Shown here piece after piece: positions 9,168 to 19,675 of a stretch of 64,000 bases of DNA. Position 1 is the stretch's first letter; each line of letters starts with the position of its first letter. Origin of the DNA: Verrucomicrobiales bacterium (GTDB lineage Bacteria; Verrucomicrobiota; Verrucomicrobiia; Verrucomicrobiales; V1-33); contig JAQGPJ010000061.1 of the NCBI GenBank assembly GCA_028293125.1, forward strand, positions 158,494 through 222,493, given 5' to 3'. A program made the translations under genes and the position numbers. The notes under the pieces are model-generated. The model was not told the origin of the DNA. It was given only the letters and a program-made list of their open reading frames with translations, and ran no database searches.

Positions 9168-10340
9168 ATGCAATCCGTTTCCGACCAACTTTCCCTTCTC
9201 AAGCGCGGCACTGTCCAGATTCATTCCGAAAAGGAACTCGCCGGCAAGCTCGCCCTCGGCCGCCCGCTGCGCGTGAAGCTGGGCGCGGACCCCACGGCGC
9301 CGGATCTGCACCTTGGACACAGTGTGGCGCTGGAGAAGCTGCGGCAGTTTCAGGAACTGGGGCACATGGCGGTGCTGATCATAGGGGATTTCACCGCCAT
9401 GATCGGCGATCCCTCCGGGCGCTCCGCCACCCGGCCCCCACTGTCACACGAGCAGATCATGGCCAACGCCAAAACCTACACCGACCAAGTTTTCAAAATT
9501 CTCGACCGGGACCGCACCGAAATCGTCCACAACGGCGACTGGTTCAGCAAAATGACCTTCACCGAAGTGGTGAAGCTCAACAGCCGCGTGACCCTCCAGC
9601 AGATGCTGCAGCGCGAGGATTTCAAGAACCGCATCGAGAACGGCAGCGAGGTCCGCCTGCACGAGCTGCAGTACCCCATCATGCAGGGCTGGGACAGCGT
9701 GATGATCAAAGCGGATGTGGAGCTGGGCGGCACGGACCAGCTTTTCAATCTCCTTGTGGGCCGCGACCTCCAGAAGGAGGAGGGCCAGCCGCCTCAGGTG
9801 GCCATCACCGTTCCCCTGCTGGAGGGTCTGGACGGCGTGCGCAAGATGTCCAAAAGCTACGGCAACTACATTGGACTCAGCGAGCCGCCCTCCGAGGTTT
9901 TTGGGAAGGCCATGAGTATTTCCGACGAACTGATGGCGCGTTACTATCTGCTGCTGCTGGGGGAAAGCCTGCCTGCGGATGCGCACCCGATGGAGGCCAA
10001 AAAGCAGCTGGCTGTCCGCCTCACTGCCCGCTGCCACAGCCAGTCAGAGGCGGAGGCTGCCCGCGCGGACTGGGAGACCCGCTTTTCCAAAAAGGATCTC
10101 ACCGCTGCCGATCTCCCCACCTTCACCCCCGGCCCCGACAAACGCCTGCTGGCCCTTTGTGCCCAAGCCTACCAGGACTGCTTTGGCACCGTCAAATCAA
10201 ACGCCGACCTCCGCCGGCTCGTTGAGGGCAAATCCCTCCGGCTCAACGACACCGTTCTAACCGATCCCAAGTCTGAACTGACACTGAACTCCGGCGATAT
10301 CCTGCGGCTGGATAAGAAGCACGCGGTGCGCGTGGACTGA
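9168..10340 (+). CDS. tyrS: Tyrosyl-tRNA synthetase
   Basis: Charges tRNA-Tyr. 390 residues, class I synthetase. The HIGH motif is HLGH at residues 48-51 and KMSKS lies at 226-230. The Rossmann core contains GDFTAMIGDPSGRS and the tyrosine/tRNA-binding segment YPIMQGWDSVMIKADVELGGTDQ. The C-terminal 60 residues form an S4 RNA-binding domain (SLRLNDTVLTDPKSELTLNSGDILRL). The length and the KMSKS form match the TyrZ-like group rather than the KFGKS form of E. coli. It stands alone on the plus strand, with a hairpin followed by a short T-run about 120 bp downstream. Confidence 0.97.
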   Translation: MQSVSDQLSLLKRGTVQIHSEKELAGKLALGRPLRVKLGADPTAPDLHLGHSVALEKLRQFQELGHMAVLIIGDFTAMIGDPSGRSATRPPLSHEQIMANAKTYTDQVFKILDRDRTEIVHNGDWFSKMTFTEVVKLNSRVTLQQMLQREDFKNRIENGSEVRLHELQYPIMQGWDSVMIKADVELGGTDQLFNLLVGRDLQKEEGQPPQVAITVPLLEGLDGVRKMSKSYGNYIGLSEPPSEVFGKAMSISDELMARYYLLLLGESLPADAHPMEAKKQLAVRLTARCHSQSEAEAARADWETRFSKKDLTAADLPTFTPGPDKRLLALCAQAYQDCFGTVKSNADLRRLVEGKSLRLNDTVLTDPKSELTLNSGDILRLDKKHAVRVD

Positions 10341-10462
10341 GCGGTGAGCGGGCCCTGCCCTCTATGCATAGGGGGCTCGGGCGGCCTCCGCCCCTTACCC
10401 TGCGAGCCGGAAATTTGATCCTTCCAAGCGTGTCCGGGCATTGAACGTGCCCGGATGAGGCA

Positions 10463-10482
10463 GCCCTGCATCAGGGCATTTT
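10463..10482 (+). terminator. Possible terminator after tyrS
   Basis: The stem GCCCTG/CAGGGC with a 3-base loop (10464-10477) is followed by ATTTTC. A second hairpin, TCCGGGCA/TGCCCGGA, lies just upstream at about 10432-10455. The T-run is short, so strength is uncertain. Confidence 0.4.
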
Positions 10483-10535
10483 CTGAATTCCGCAGGTGAT
10501 GAGAATTGAACTCCCCACCATTTTACTGCTGCACC

Positions 10536-10741
10536 TCAGGAAAAATTTTCCCGCACGTCGATCTCCAGCCCGGGGCAGATGGCTTTGACCGTGAATTTTT
10601 GATCTCTTTTGATCTCTTTGTACCGGGGCACAGAAGTGGAAAGCCTGGTGCCGGGGTTCCACCAGATATCATGTTTGCCGGTGGTGCGCTTGACCTCGCA
10701 TCGGCGCTCCGGAGAAGTTGTTCAAGATCGGAACGCTTCAC
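10536..10741 (-). pseudogene. hicA: hicA mRNA-interferase toxin, frameshifted
   Basis: Reading starts at a GTG that overlaps the hicB stop by 4 bp (GTGA) and gives KRSDLEQLLRS, the normal HicA start. Near position 10700 the homology jumps frame: the continuation reads CEVKRTTGKHDIWWNP and then VPRYKEIK, the catalytic-His strand and basic tail of HicA, ending at a TGA at 10536. Keeping the first frame gives an unrelated tail. A single-base change near 10700 therefore appears to have broken the toxin; a sequencing error or programmed frameshift cannot be excluded. The family cleaves mRNA independently of ribosomes. Confidence 0.75.
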
Positions 10742-11004
10742 GCCACCGGGAGGTCGTATTCCTTGGATCCGCTGGAGCAGGGTTGGGATGAAAGGTGCTC
10801 ATCAGCCATCTCAGCATTGACCGCGAGGACACCTTCCACGGCATCCGCCAAATTCTCCAAGGCTTCCTCTTCAGTTTCCCCTTGGGAAACAGCGCCCCTG
10901 ATTTGGGGACAGTAGGCCGTGAATCCTCCCTCCTCACATGGAATAAGCCGCGCCTTCAGGGAGAGATGGACTTTTTGTCCTGTCTTACCCAAGGATTTTC
11001 CCAT
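10738..11004 (-). CDS. hicB: HicB-family antitoxin
   Basis: 88 residues from the chosen start MGKSLGKTG; an upstream extension would cross the region next to the ATP synthase terminator. The core LIPCEEGGFTAYCPQI, then VSQGETEEEALENLADAVEG is the HicB partial RNase H fold. There is no recognisable DNA-binding domain in the short C-terminal tail, although HicB antitoxins often carry one. It overlaps hicA by 4 bp, so translation is coupled and the antitoxin comes first (hicB-hicA order). The partner toxin is frameshifted, so the antitoxin may be a relic or may still act on other HicA proteins. Confidence 0.85.
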   Translation of the reverse strand: MGKSLGKTGQKVHLSLKARLIPCEEGGFTAYCPQIRGAVSQGETEEEALENLADAVEGVLAVNAEMADEHLSSQPCSSGSKEYDLPVA

Positions 11005-11160
11005 GGTTGGGAATAACTTCTTTTCAGAAAAAAGCAATCGCTGGCCGGCGCCGGAAAGGTTTCCATGGAATGCGGGCCCAGCAGGCCGGAATGGCTGGAA
11101 AATGCCCGGAATCCCACTGCATCCGCTCCAAATCCCAGCGGACCGCGGAAGCTTGGAATC

Positions 11161-11199
11161 ACAAAAAAACACCCGGCGGTCAGGCCGGGTGTTTTTTGT
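11161..11199 (-). terminator. Strong bidirectional terminator after the ATP synthase operon
   Basis: The stem ACACCCGG/CCGGGTGT with an 8-base loop is flanked by an A-run on one side and a T-run on the other, so it can act in both directions. It lies about 60 bp after the atpC stop and separates the atp operon from hicB-hicA. Confidence 0.9.
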
Positions 11200-11259
11200 G
11201 ATTTGATTTTGCGGATGCCTGTTTCAGAGCGGAAAGCCAATGGCTTTTCCACTTTCGGC

Positions 11260-11661
11260 TCAGACCGTGCGGCGTTTGCGCTTGAGATGGAGCTGGGCAA
11301 TCGAGTTGGCGATGGCGGCCTCCACCGCGGCGATCTCCTCGGGCAGCACGTCCTCCTTGAGGCGGGACTGGGCGCGGTCGAGAGCGGCCTGCACGGCGGC
11401 TTCATCAATGTCGCTGTCGCGGATGGCCATATCCGTGAGCACATTGACGTGGTCGCCGGTGATTTCGGCAAAGCCGGAGCCGATGGCCAGCTCGTGGGTT
11501 TTGCTGTCCTTGGTGTAGCGCAGCTCGCCGGCGTTCAGAGTGGAGACCAGCGCGGCGTGATGCGGCAGGATGCCCATCTCGCCGAGCGTTCCGGGCAGCA
11601 CGACGCCGGAGACATCATCGGAGAATGCCTTGCCTTCGGGAGTGACGATTTCGAGGAGCAT
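11260..11661 (-). CDS. atpC: ATP synthase F1 epsilon subunit
   Basis: Central-stalk subunit that couples rotation and inhibits hydrolysis. 133 residues. The N-terminal beta sandwich begins LEIVTPEGKAFSDDVSGVVLPGTLGEMGILPHHA (the key segment is GEMGILPHHA, residues 31-40). It is followed by a two-helix C-terminal hairpin (AALDRAQSRLKEDV). It is the last gene of the operon, separated from atpD by a 196-bp gap with inverted repeats, the largest gap inside the operon. Confidence 0.97.
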   Translation of the reverse strand: MLLEIVTPEGKAFSDDVSGVVLPGTLGEMGILPHHAALVSTLNAGELRYTKDSKTHELAIGSGFAEITGDHVNVLTDMAIRDSDIDEAAVQAALDRAQSRLKEDVLPEEIAAVEAAIANSIAQLHLKRKRRTV

Positions 11662-11680
11662 TGGAAAAGAGGTTAAAGAG

Positions 11681-11847
11681 TTCAGGATTCAGGGTTCAGG
11701 AAGAAGCTCCAAGTCAGGGTTTCAGCCTGGTGGCTGAAATTTGAAACCTGAACCCTTGATCCTTTTGCAAGGTATGACCGTTCAGGGTTCAGGAAGGGCT
11801 CTGAATCAGTCCCCAGTTATTCACTGAAACCTGAAACCTGAACCCTT
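11681..11847. repeat. Inverted repeats of a TTCAGG/CCTGAA family between atpD and atpC
   Basis: TTCAGGATTCAGGGTTCAGG at 11681-11700 and TTCAGGGTTCAGG at 11781-11793 face GAAACCTGAACCCTTGAT at 11743-11760 and CTGAAACCTGAAACCTGAAC from 11824. A perfect inner hairpin TTTCAGCC/GGCTGAAA lies at 11719-11738. The mRNA between atpD and atpC can therefore fold extensively. Related sequences occur in two other gaps of the same operon. Confidence 0.85.
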
Positions 11848-11857
11848 TTCCCTTCCT

Positions 11858-13411
<1,554 letters not shown>

Positions 13412-14305
13412 TTATTCGAGGGCCATCTTGGCCGTGGTGATTTCAAGCAGTTCGTTGGTGATCGCGGCTTGGCGCACCTTGTTGTATTCGAGGGTGAGGT
13501 CCTTGAGCATTTGCTTGGCGTTGTCGGTGGCGTTCTTCATGGCCACCATCCGGCTGGAGTGCTCGGAGGCGCGCGATTCCAGCAGCATTTGGAACAGCGT
13601 GTTGCTGACATACTGCGGCAGGATCTGGGCGAACACATCGGCCACATTGGGCTCGAAGGCATACTCCAGGGACGGACCGGCGGAGGCGTCTGTCACTTCT
13701 CCGTGCCCTACGCCCTCATAGGAGCGCTTGCCGCCCAAGGTCACGGGATTGATGGGCAGCAGCTGCTCCAGACTGGGGATCACCGTGGCCGTGTTGACGA
13801 AGTTGTTGAAGCCCACCAGCACGCGCTCATATTCACCGCTCAGGAATTTGTCCTGCAGCAGTTTGCTCACCGGGCGGAGCTGGTCGAAGCGGGCGGGATC
13901 CTTGATGGAGAAATCCGCCGAAAGCTCCTTTTGCAAACGGGCGAGTGACTGGGCACCCTTGCGTCCGATGCTGATGAATTCTGTTTCCTCTCCCAGATCG
14001 GAGGTGAGAACTTTCTTGAGCAGGTTGGTGTTGAAGGCACCGCAGAGGCCCTTGTCGCTGGTGATCAGCAGGACCAGCGTTTTGCCAGCCTTTCCGGAGC
14101 TGAAGTAGGGATGGATGTTTTCCTCCACCCGCTCCTTCAGGCTGACGAGCACTTTGTTCAGAAGGTCGGCGTAGGGACGGCCCTGGGTGGCGGCGTCCTG
14201 CGCTTTTTTCATCTTGGCCGCCGCGACCATTTGCATGGCCTTGGTGATCTGGGCCGTGTTTTTGACGGATTTGATCCGGCGGCGGATGTCGCGGGTGCTG
14301 GGCAT
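13412..14305 (-). CDS. atpG: ATP synthase F1 gamma subunit
   Basis: Rotor shaft of F1. 297 residues. The N-terminal helix MPSTRDIRRRIKSVKNTAQI and AMQMVAAAKMKKAQ, and the C-terminal helix with MKNATDNAKQMLKDLTLEYN followed by RQAAITNELLEI, form the expected coiled coil. The central domain has the GLCGAFNTNL signature. About 110 bp separate it from atpA, and that gap holds a long hairpin. Confidence 0.97.
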   Translation of the reverse strand: MPSTRDIRRRIKSVKNTAQITKAMQMVAAAKMKKAQDAATQGRPYADLLNKVLVSLKERVEENIHPYFSSGKAGKTLVLLITSDKGLCGAFNTNLLKKVLTSDLGEETEFISIGRKGAQSLARLQKELSADFSIKDPARFDQLRPVSKLLQDKFLSGEYERVLVGFNNFVNTATVIPSLEQLLPINPVTLGGKRSYEGVGHGEVTDASAGPSLEYAFEPNVADVFAQILPQYVSNTLFQMLLESRASEHSSRMVAMKNATDNAKQMLKDLTLEYNKVRQAAITNELLEITTAKMALE

Positions 14306-14335
14306 CTTTCGGGAAAATTAAATGGGTGCGGAATT

Positions 14336-14400
14336 CAGGTTTCAGGCTCCGGTCAGGGTTCCGGCCATTTGGCTGGCCGGAACCCCGAAACCTGAAACCT
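14336..14400. repeat. Long hairpin of the TTTCAGG family between atpA and atpG
   Basis: TCAGGTTTCAGG at 14336-14347 pairs with CCTGAAACCT at 14391-14400, and GGGTTCCGGCC at 14356-14366 pairs with GGCCGGAACCC at 14375-14385. No U-run follows, so it is not a classical terminator; it may stabilise or process the mRNA. Confidence 0.85.
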
Positions 14401-14414
14401 TGGATCTCTTTCGA

Positions 14415-15944
<1,530 letters not shown>

Positions 15945-15986
15945 GGCTTTTAGAATGGTGAAATGGGAGGAGGAAGAGGGAAAGAA

Positions 15987-16385
15987 CTACGCGAGAACCT
16001 GGCTGCGGAGAGTTTCGAGGCGGGCCTTGACGGAGCCGTCCCAGACAGTGGAGCCCAGCTTGATACGGATGCCCCCGAGGAGCTCGGGAACCGTGCGGAA
16101 CTCCGCGGTCACATCGGAGCCGTAGCGGCTTTGCAGGTCGGTCGTGATTTTGCCCTGCTCATCGGCGGCCAGTTCTGTGGCGCTGTCCACAATGGCATGG
16201 CGCTTTTCGAGTTCGAGGCGCAGCAGGCGCTGGTAGGCGGTCAGAATGCCGAGATAGTTGCGCGGCTTGTCAGCGATCACCTTGTCCACAATGGATTTGG
16301 CGGCTGCCTCGTCCACGTTGCCGTTGCGGAGAGTAAGGCGCAGAAACTGCCTGGCGGTGCGGAGAGCGTCTTTGCTGACTTTCAT
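15987..16385 (-). CDS. atpH: ATP synthase F1 delta subunit, shortened
   Basis: Peripheral-stalk protein linking F1 to the b subunits. Only 132 residues against about 175-185 in most bacteria. The C-terminal half is normal (LLGGIRIKLGSTVWDGSVKARLETLRSQ), while the N-terminal helical bundle that binds alpha is truncated by roughly 50 residues. A segment DKPRNYLGILTAYQRLLRLELEK replaces the usual central helices. Position between atpF and atpA supports the call. No in-frame upstream extension of the delta type is visible. Confidence 0.9.
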   Translation of the reverse strand: MKVSKDALRTARQFLRLTLRNGNVDEAAAKSIVDKVIADKPRNYLGILTAYQRLLRLELEKRHAIVDSATELAADEQGKITTDLQSRYGSDVTAEFRTVPELLGGIRIKLGSTVWDGSVKARLETLRSQVLA

Positions 16386-16397
16386 GAGTGGGGGAAG

Positions 16398-16425
16398 TTT
16401 TCAGTTCTCAGTTTTCAGTTTTCAG
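16398..16425. repeat. TTTTCAGTT short repeats between atpF and atpH
   Basis: Tandem TTTTCAG T(T/C) units occupy the 110-bp gap between atpF and atpH, with a further TTTTCAGT about 15 bp on. They are close in sequence to the TTTCAGG repeats in the other atp gaps. Confidence 0.7.
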
Positions 16426-16495
16426 CGGTGACGGCTGCCGGTTTTCAGTATGGAACGGAAACCGCGGGCGGGCCTGCCGGAAAACCGGACTCTGA

Positions 16496-16990
16496 TCAGC
16501 CGATCTGGCTGAGGGCTTCCTTGTTCAGGCGGGCATGGTCCTCACCGGTGAGAGTTTTGCCGGTGACCTTGGAGGTCGTTTCGATGACCAGGCGGCCAAA
16601 ATCGCGCTTCAGTTCGGAAAGCACGCGGGTCCGCTCGAGCTCGGTGGCCTCCTTGGCCTTGGTGATGATCAGCTGGGCTTCGGCCACGGTCTCCTGGCGC
16701 TTCTGCTCGGCGATGGCGACGGCGGCGGCCTGGGCCTCCTTGACGATGCGCGAGGCCTCGGCGTTGGCTTTATCCAGCACCGCGGCGCTCTGCGCCTGGG
16801 TGGCCGCCAGATTTTCCCGGATGGTCCCCAGATTGGCCTCACCCTCGGCGATGCGGGCGCGGCGCTGCTCCAGCATGGCGGTCACGGGACCGAACGCATA
16901 TTTACTGAGAACCAAATACACGATCCCGAAGATGATGATCTGGGCGATGATCTTGGGCCAGTCGATGCCGAGCTGATTGAGGATTTCCAT
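16496..16990 (-). CDS. atpF: ATP synthase Fo b subunit
   Basis: Peripheral stalk. 164 residues. One N-terminal transmembrane helix (IIAQIIIFGIVYLVLSKYAF, about 14-33) is followed by a long charged helix (LEQRRARIAEGEANLGTI and onward) that dimerises. Only one b gene is present, so the stalk is a homodimer. It lies about 125 bp after atpE. Confidence 0.96.
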   Translation of the reverse strand: MEILNQLGIDWPKIIAQIIIFGIVYLVLSKYAFGPVTAMLEQRRARIAEGEANLGTIRENLAATQAQSAAVLDKANAEASRIVKEAQAAAVAIAEQKRQETVAEAQLIITKAKEATELERTRVLSELKRDFGRLVIETTSKVTGKTLTGEDHARLNKEALSQIG

Positions 16991-17116
16991 GGCGGGAAGC
17001 GCGTGAAATTAAAAAAGGAACAGGACGGAGCGGAAAAACAGAAAGGAAAGTTCCGGCGGACCGGAAAGGGACATCCGGCGGACGCTTGCCGCGCCCGCCG
17101 GATTTCCTTGGAAGGC

Positions 17117-17395
17117 TTAGCGGCCTCCGAGAGCGAGAATAAAGGCGTAAATGGCGATAGCTTCGGCAAGGGCCATGCCGATAATCGCGATCACGAGGAT
17201 GTTGCCGAAGGCACCGGGGTTGCGGCCCACAGCCTGGGCGGCGGCGAAGCCGGTCAGACCGATGCCGATGCCGGCGCCGGCACCCGCGACACCGAGGGTG
17301 AAGGAACCGTTGATAGCTCCGGCGTTGGCCAGCTTGACGGCATCAACAGCGGCGGGAGCGGCTTCCTGCAGCATGGAGGCGATTTCCATCATCAT
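17117..17395 (-). CDS. atpE: ATP synthase Fo c subunit (proton-type)
   Basis: Rotor-ring subunit. 92 residues, two hydrophobic helices joined by the polar loop GRNP (residues 57-60). The ion-carrying carboxylate is Glu79 in MALAEAIAIYAF. The sodium signature is absent: the position equivalent to the helix-1 Gln is Ile, and Glu79 is followed by Ala-Ile instead of Ser/Thr. Proton coupling is therefore expected. A 20-residue N-terminal stretch before the first helix is longer than usual. Confidence 0.96.
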   Translation of the reverse strand: MMMEIASMLQEAAPAAVDAVKLANAGAINGSFTLGVAGAGAGIGIGLTGFAAAQAVGRNPGAFGNILVIAIIGMALAEAIAIYAFILALGGR

Positions 17396-17483
17396 AGTAT
17401 TATTTCTTTCTTGGCAGTTTGGTGTTACATGCCGCCGCCCACAGTCAGGCCATGGTCACGGGAGGCAAAGGGATGGCAGCTTC

Positions 17484-18449
17484 TCAGTGATGGGCATGCT
17501 CCTCGGCCTCATGGCCCTCATCATGACCGGTGGAGAGCTTGATAAAGACTGCGCAGAGAAGGGCGAAAACCATTCCCTGAAGAACGCCCACGAGGATTTC
17601 GAGGAAATAGAACGGAATGGGAATGATGACACTGGACAGGAAATCCACGGCGGCATATCCAGTGTGCACCAGGCTGCCGGCAGTGTGCAGCAGATTCTCG
17701 CCGGCGAACACGTTGCCATACAACCGCAGGGAGAGGGTCATGGGGCGGAAGGCGATGGAGATGATCTCAATGATGCCCACCATGATGAAGATGATGAACA
17801 GGCCGGCCCGGAGACCGCCCTTGATCATGCTGGGCGGAGTGAAGGTGTGGGCCAGAAAGCCGCCAAGACCCACTTCCCGGATGGTGATGTAGAACCATGA
17901 GATCAGCGCGCAGAATGCCAGACCGAAGGTGAGGTTCATATCCGCGGTGGCCGGACGCAGCAGCGGCGTTTCGATGTGGCTGGTGGCAAACAGCCCCGCG
18001 AGTCCACTGGAATGATGGGTGAACCCGATAGTGCCCACACCGGGAAGCAGTCCAACCCAGTTGGAGATGGTCACGTAAATGAAGATCGTGGCCAGCAGCG
18101 GGAAAGCGCTGATTGCCACCTTGGGGCCCACAATGTTGGCCACCTGATTGTAGAGGAAATCAACAATAAGCTCCACAAGGTTCTGCCGTTTTCCGGGAAT
18201 CAGCGTGGGCTTTTTCATCGCGCTGCGGAAGAACCACAGGAAAATGACGGTCACCAGAGCGGCGACAAAAACGGAGTTGGTCAGAAACGCCGCCCAGTGA
18301 TGGGAGTCGCTGAAAAAGGACTGAGCCTTGGCGCTGACCTCATGCTTGGCAGGGGGAGCGGCATGCGCCCCTCCCTCGGCACCGCCGTGGACGGCGGCCT
18401 CGGCGAGAGCGGGAAGCGAGGAAAGCAGAGTGGTGAAGCTGCTGGACAT
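17484..18449 (-). CDS. atpB: ATP synthase Fo a subunit
   Basis: Forms the ion half-channels. 321 residues, longer than most because of about 80 N-terminal residues (AVHGGAEGGAHAAPPAKHE) before the first transmembrane helices. The essential arginine lies in LSLRLYGNVFAGE. The C-terminus is rich in His and acidic residues (TGHDEGHEAEEHAHH). It is the first gene of the operon; no atpI is visible upstream. The operator and candidate promoter lie 70-125 bp upstream. Confidence 0.96.
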   Translation of the reverse strand: MSSSFTTLLSSLPALAEAAVHGGAEGGAHAAPPAKHEVSAKAQSFFSDSHHWAAFLTNSVFVAALVTVIFLWFFRSAMKKPTLIPGKRQNLVELIVDFLYNQVANIVGPKVAISAFPLLATIFIYVTISNWVGLLPGVGTIGFTHHSSGLAGLFATSHIETPLLRPATADMNLTFGLAFCALISWFYITIREVGLGGFLAHTFTPPSMIKGGLRAGLFIIFIMVGIIEIISIAFRPMTLSLRLYGNVFAGENLLHTAGSLVHTGYAAVDFLSSVIIPIPFYFLEILVGVLQGMVFALLCAVFIKLSTGHDEGHEAEEHAHH

Positions 18450-18518
18450 GACGGGGCGCGAAGATTAAACGGCATTCAGAACTCCTGCAAAAAATGCGGA
18501 GTCAGACACGGAGGCGGG

Positions 18519-18547
18519 GTTTTAATTGATTGGCTACCAGGGCGCAA
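18519..18547 (-). promoter_or_regulatory. Candidate promoter of the atp operon
   Basis: On the minus strand TTGCGC, a 17-base spacer and TAAAAC lie 70-98 bp before the atpB start. The -35 box is 7 bp from the Rex-like operator. It is a weak match and assigned mainly by position. Confidence 0.35.
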
Positions 18548-18553
18548 GAGTAA

Positions 18554-18573
18554 TTTGTGAAATATTTCACAAA
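18554..18573. promoter_or_regulatory. Perfect palindromic Rex-type operator upstream of the ATP synthase operon
   Basis: TTTGTGAAATATTTCACAAA is a perfect 20-bp palindrome. It matches the Rex consensus TTGTGAA-N4-TTCACAA at all 14 fixed bases. A Rex repressor gene is present at 46850-47473. The same sequence also satisfies the looser CRP pattern TGTGA-N6-TCACA, so a CRP/FNR-family regulator is an alternative. It lies about 105 bp upstream of the atpB start. Confidence 0.8.
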
Positions 18574-18624
18574 CTTTTGTTAGCGGTGGTTTTCCCCCGG
18601 AAAACCGCTCCCGGACAGCGCATT

Positions 18625-19113
18625 TCAGGGCTCGGCCGGAGGCTGGGCCGGACCGGGGGCGCGCGGTGTTTCCGAAGAGGTGGCCGGAGAAGCGGAGGGC
18701 GGGCTGTTTTTATCACCCAGCCCCGCCTGAAGCTGAATGAACTGGCCTGGCCCTGTTCGGGCGTAGAGCGGAGCGTCGGATGCGGAGGCGGGATTCTCCA
18801 CTGCTGTGTAAAGCTGGAAAGGGAGGGAATCCCCCGGTCCGGGCCCCAGCCGGAACATCCGGTCGTCCCGCAGGCGCAGCACTTTGCCGTCCGCCGGAGC
18901 CAGCCGCACCACCTGCCCCTCCGCCTCCACCTGTACGGGGAATTGATCCAGGCGCCAGTAAGCGTTATCGCCCAGGGCGGTGGGGTAGCTCAGCCACACC
19001 GCCCGGTCCCGCTGCAGGGCGTCCCGCCACGCGCTGACCACCACCAGCCCGGTCAGCAGGGTCAGCAGCACCAGCACACGGGCCGGCGTGCCGCGGGGAA
19101 GATTTTGGGCCAT
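18625..19113 (-). CDS. Hypothetical single-pass membrane protein
   Basis: 162 residues from the chosen start MAQNLPRG. A hydrophobic helix (VLVLLTLLTGLVVVSAW, about 14-30) follows a short basic segment, so the rest probably lies outside the membrane. The last 30 residues are Pro/Ser/Ala-rich and end in PAQPPAEP. No family is recognised. A start 26 codons upstream is open but adds a stretch with no coding character. It lies on the same strand as, and about 175 bp upstream of, the atp operon; the Rex-like operator lies in the intervening gap, so the two are probably separate transcription units. Confidence 0.65.
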   Translation of the reverse strand: MAQNLPRGTPARVLVLLTLLTGLVVVSAWRDALQRDRAVWLSYPTALGDNAYWRLDQFPVQVEAEGQVVRLAPADGKVLRLRDDRMFRLGPGPGDSLPFQLYTAVENPASASDAPLYARTGPGQFIQLQAGLGDKNSPPSASPATSSETPRAPGPAQPPAEP

Positions 19114-19471
19114 GGGAGAGGCGGGGCGGGGATTCAGACAAAGGCCGGGACAGCCGGAGCGGGACAGGCATGAGGCGGGAAACTCCCGCACCGGCGTGCC
19201 AAAAGTGATTACCGAAACGGGAGGGACATTTCCCCGATGACGTCGTGTCCTTCTGAAAATGATTTATGGCAAACGGTATAGGCAGAAAACCCGCGGCTGC
19301 CAATCCTGAAGACGGGAAGATCGACCAAAACTGCGGCTGCGGAGAGCGGCTCCAGACCTGAAACCGGAATGCGTGTCATTGCCAGATTGCCGGAATCCTT
19401 TCCGGCGGCATCCCTGCACTGCCCCGCTGCCTCCCGGCGAATAGCAAACCCGGTTCCGGAATTATGAAATT
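19114..19471. other. Gene-free stretch
   Basis: About 360 bp downstream of the tRNA gene. No convincing coding sequence, RNA motif or terminator was recognised. Confidence 0.5.
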
Positions 19472-19547
19472 TGGTGGAGATTAGGAGATTCGAACTCCTG
19501 ACCTTCTCATTGCGAACGAGACGCTCTACCAACTGAGCTAAATCCCC
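19472..19547 (-). tRNA. tRNA-Ala (anticodon CGC)
   Basis: The minus strand folds as a complete cloverleaf: acceptor GGGGATT with AATCTCC, D arm GCTC/GAGC, anticodon stem TCTCG/TGAGA, loop TTCGCAA (anticodon CGC, codon GCG), T arm AGGAG-TTCGAAT-CTCCT, and an encoded CCA end. The acceptor has the G3:U70 pair that identifies alanine tRNAs, which supports the anticodon reading. It stands alone upstream of no obvious operon. Confidence 0.9.
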
Positions 19548-19675
19548 CAACTTCAGCAGCGGCGGTTCCCCGCCCTGTTAAAGCAAGCGATACCTCCGGC
19601 AGCCGGTTGTTCAAGAGGAATCCTTCAGGGAATTGACACTGCCGGACCCCATGAGGCCGGTTCCGGATTTTATGC

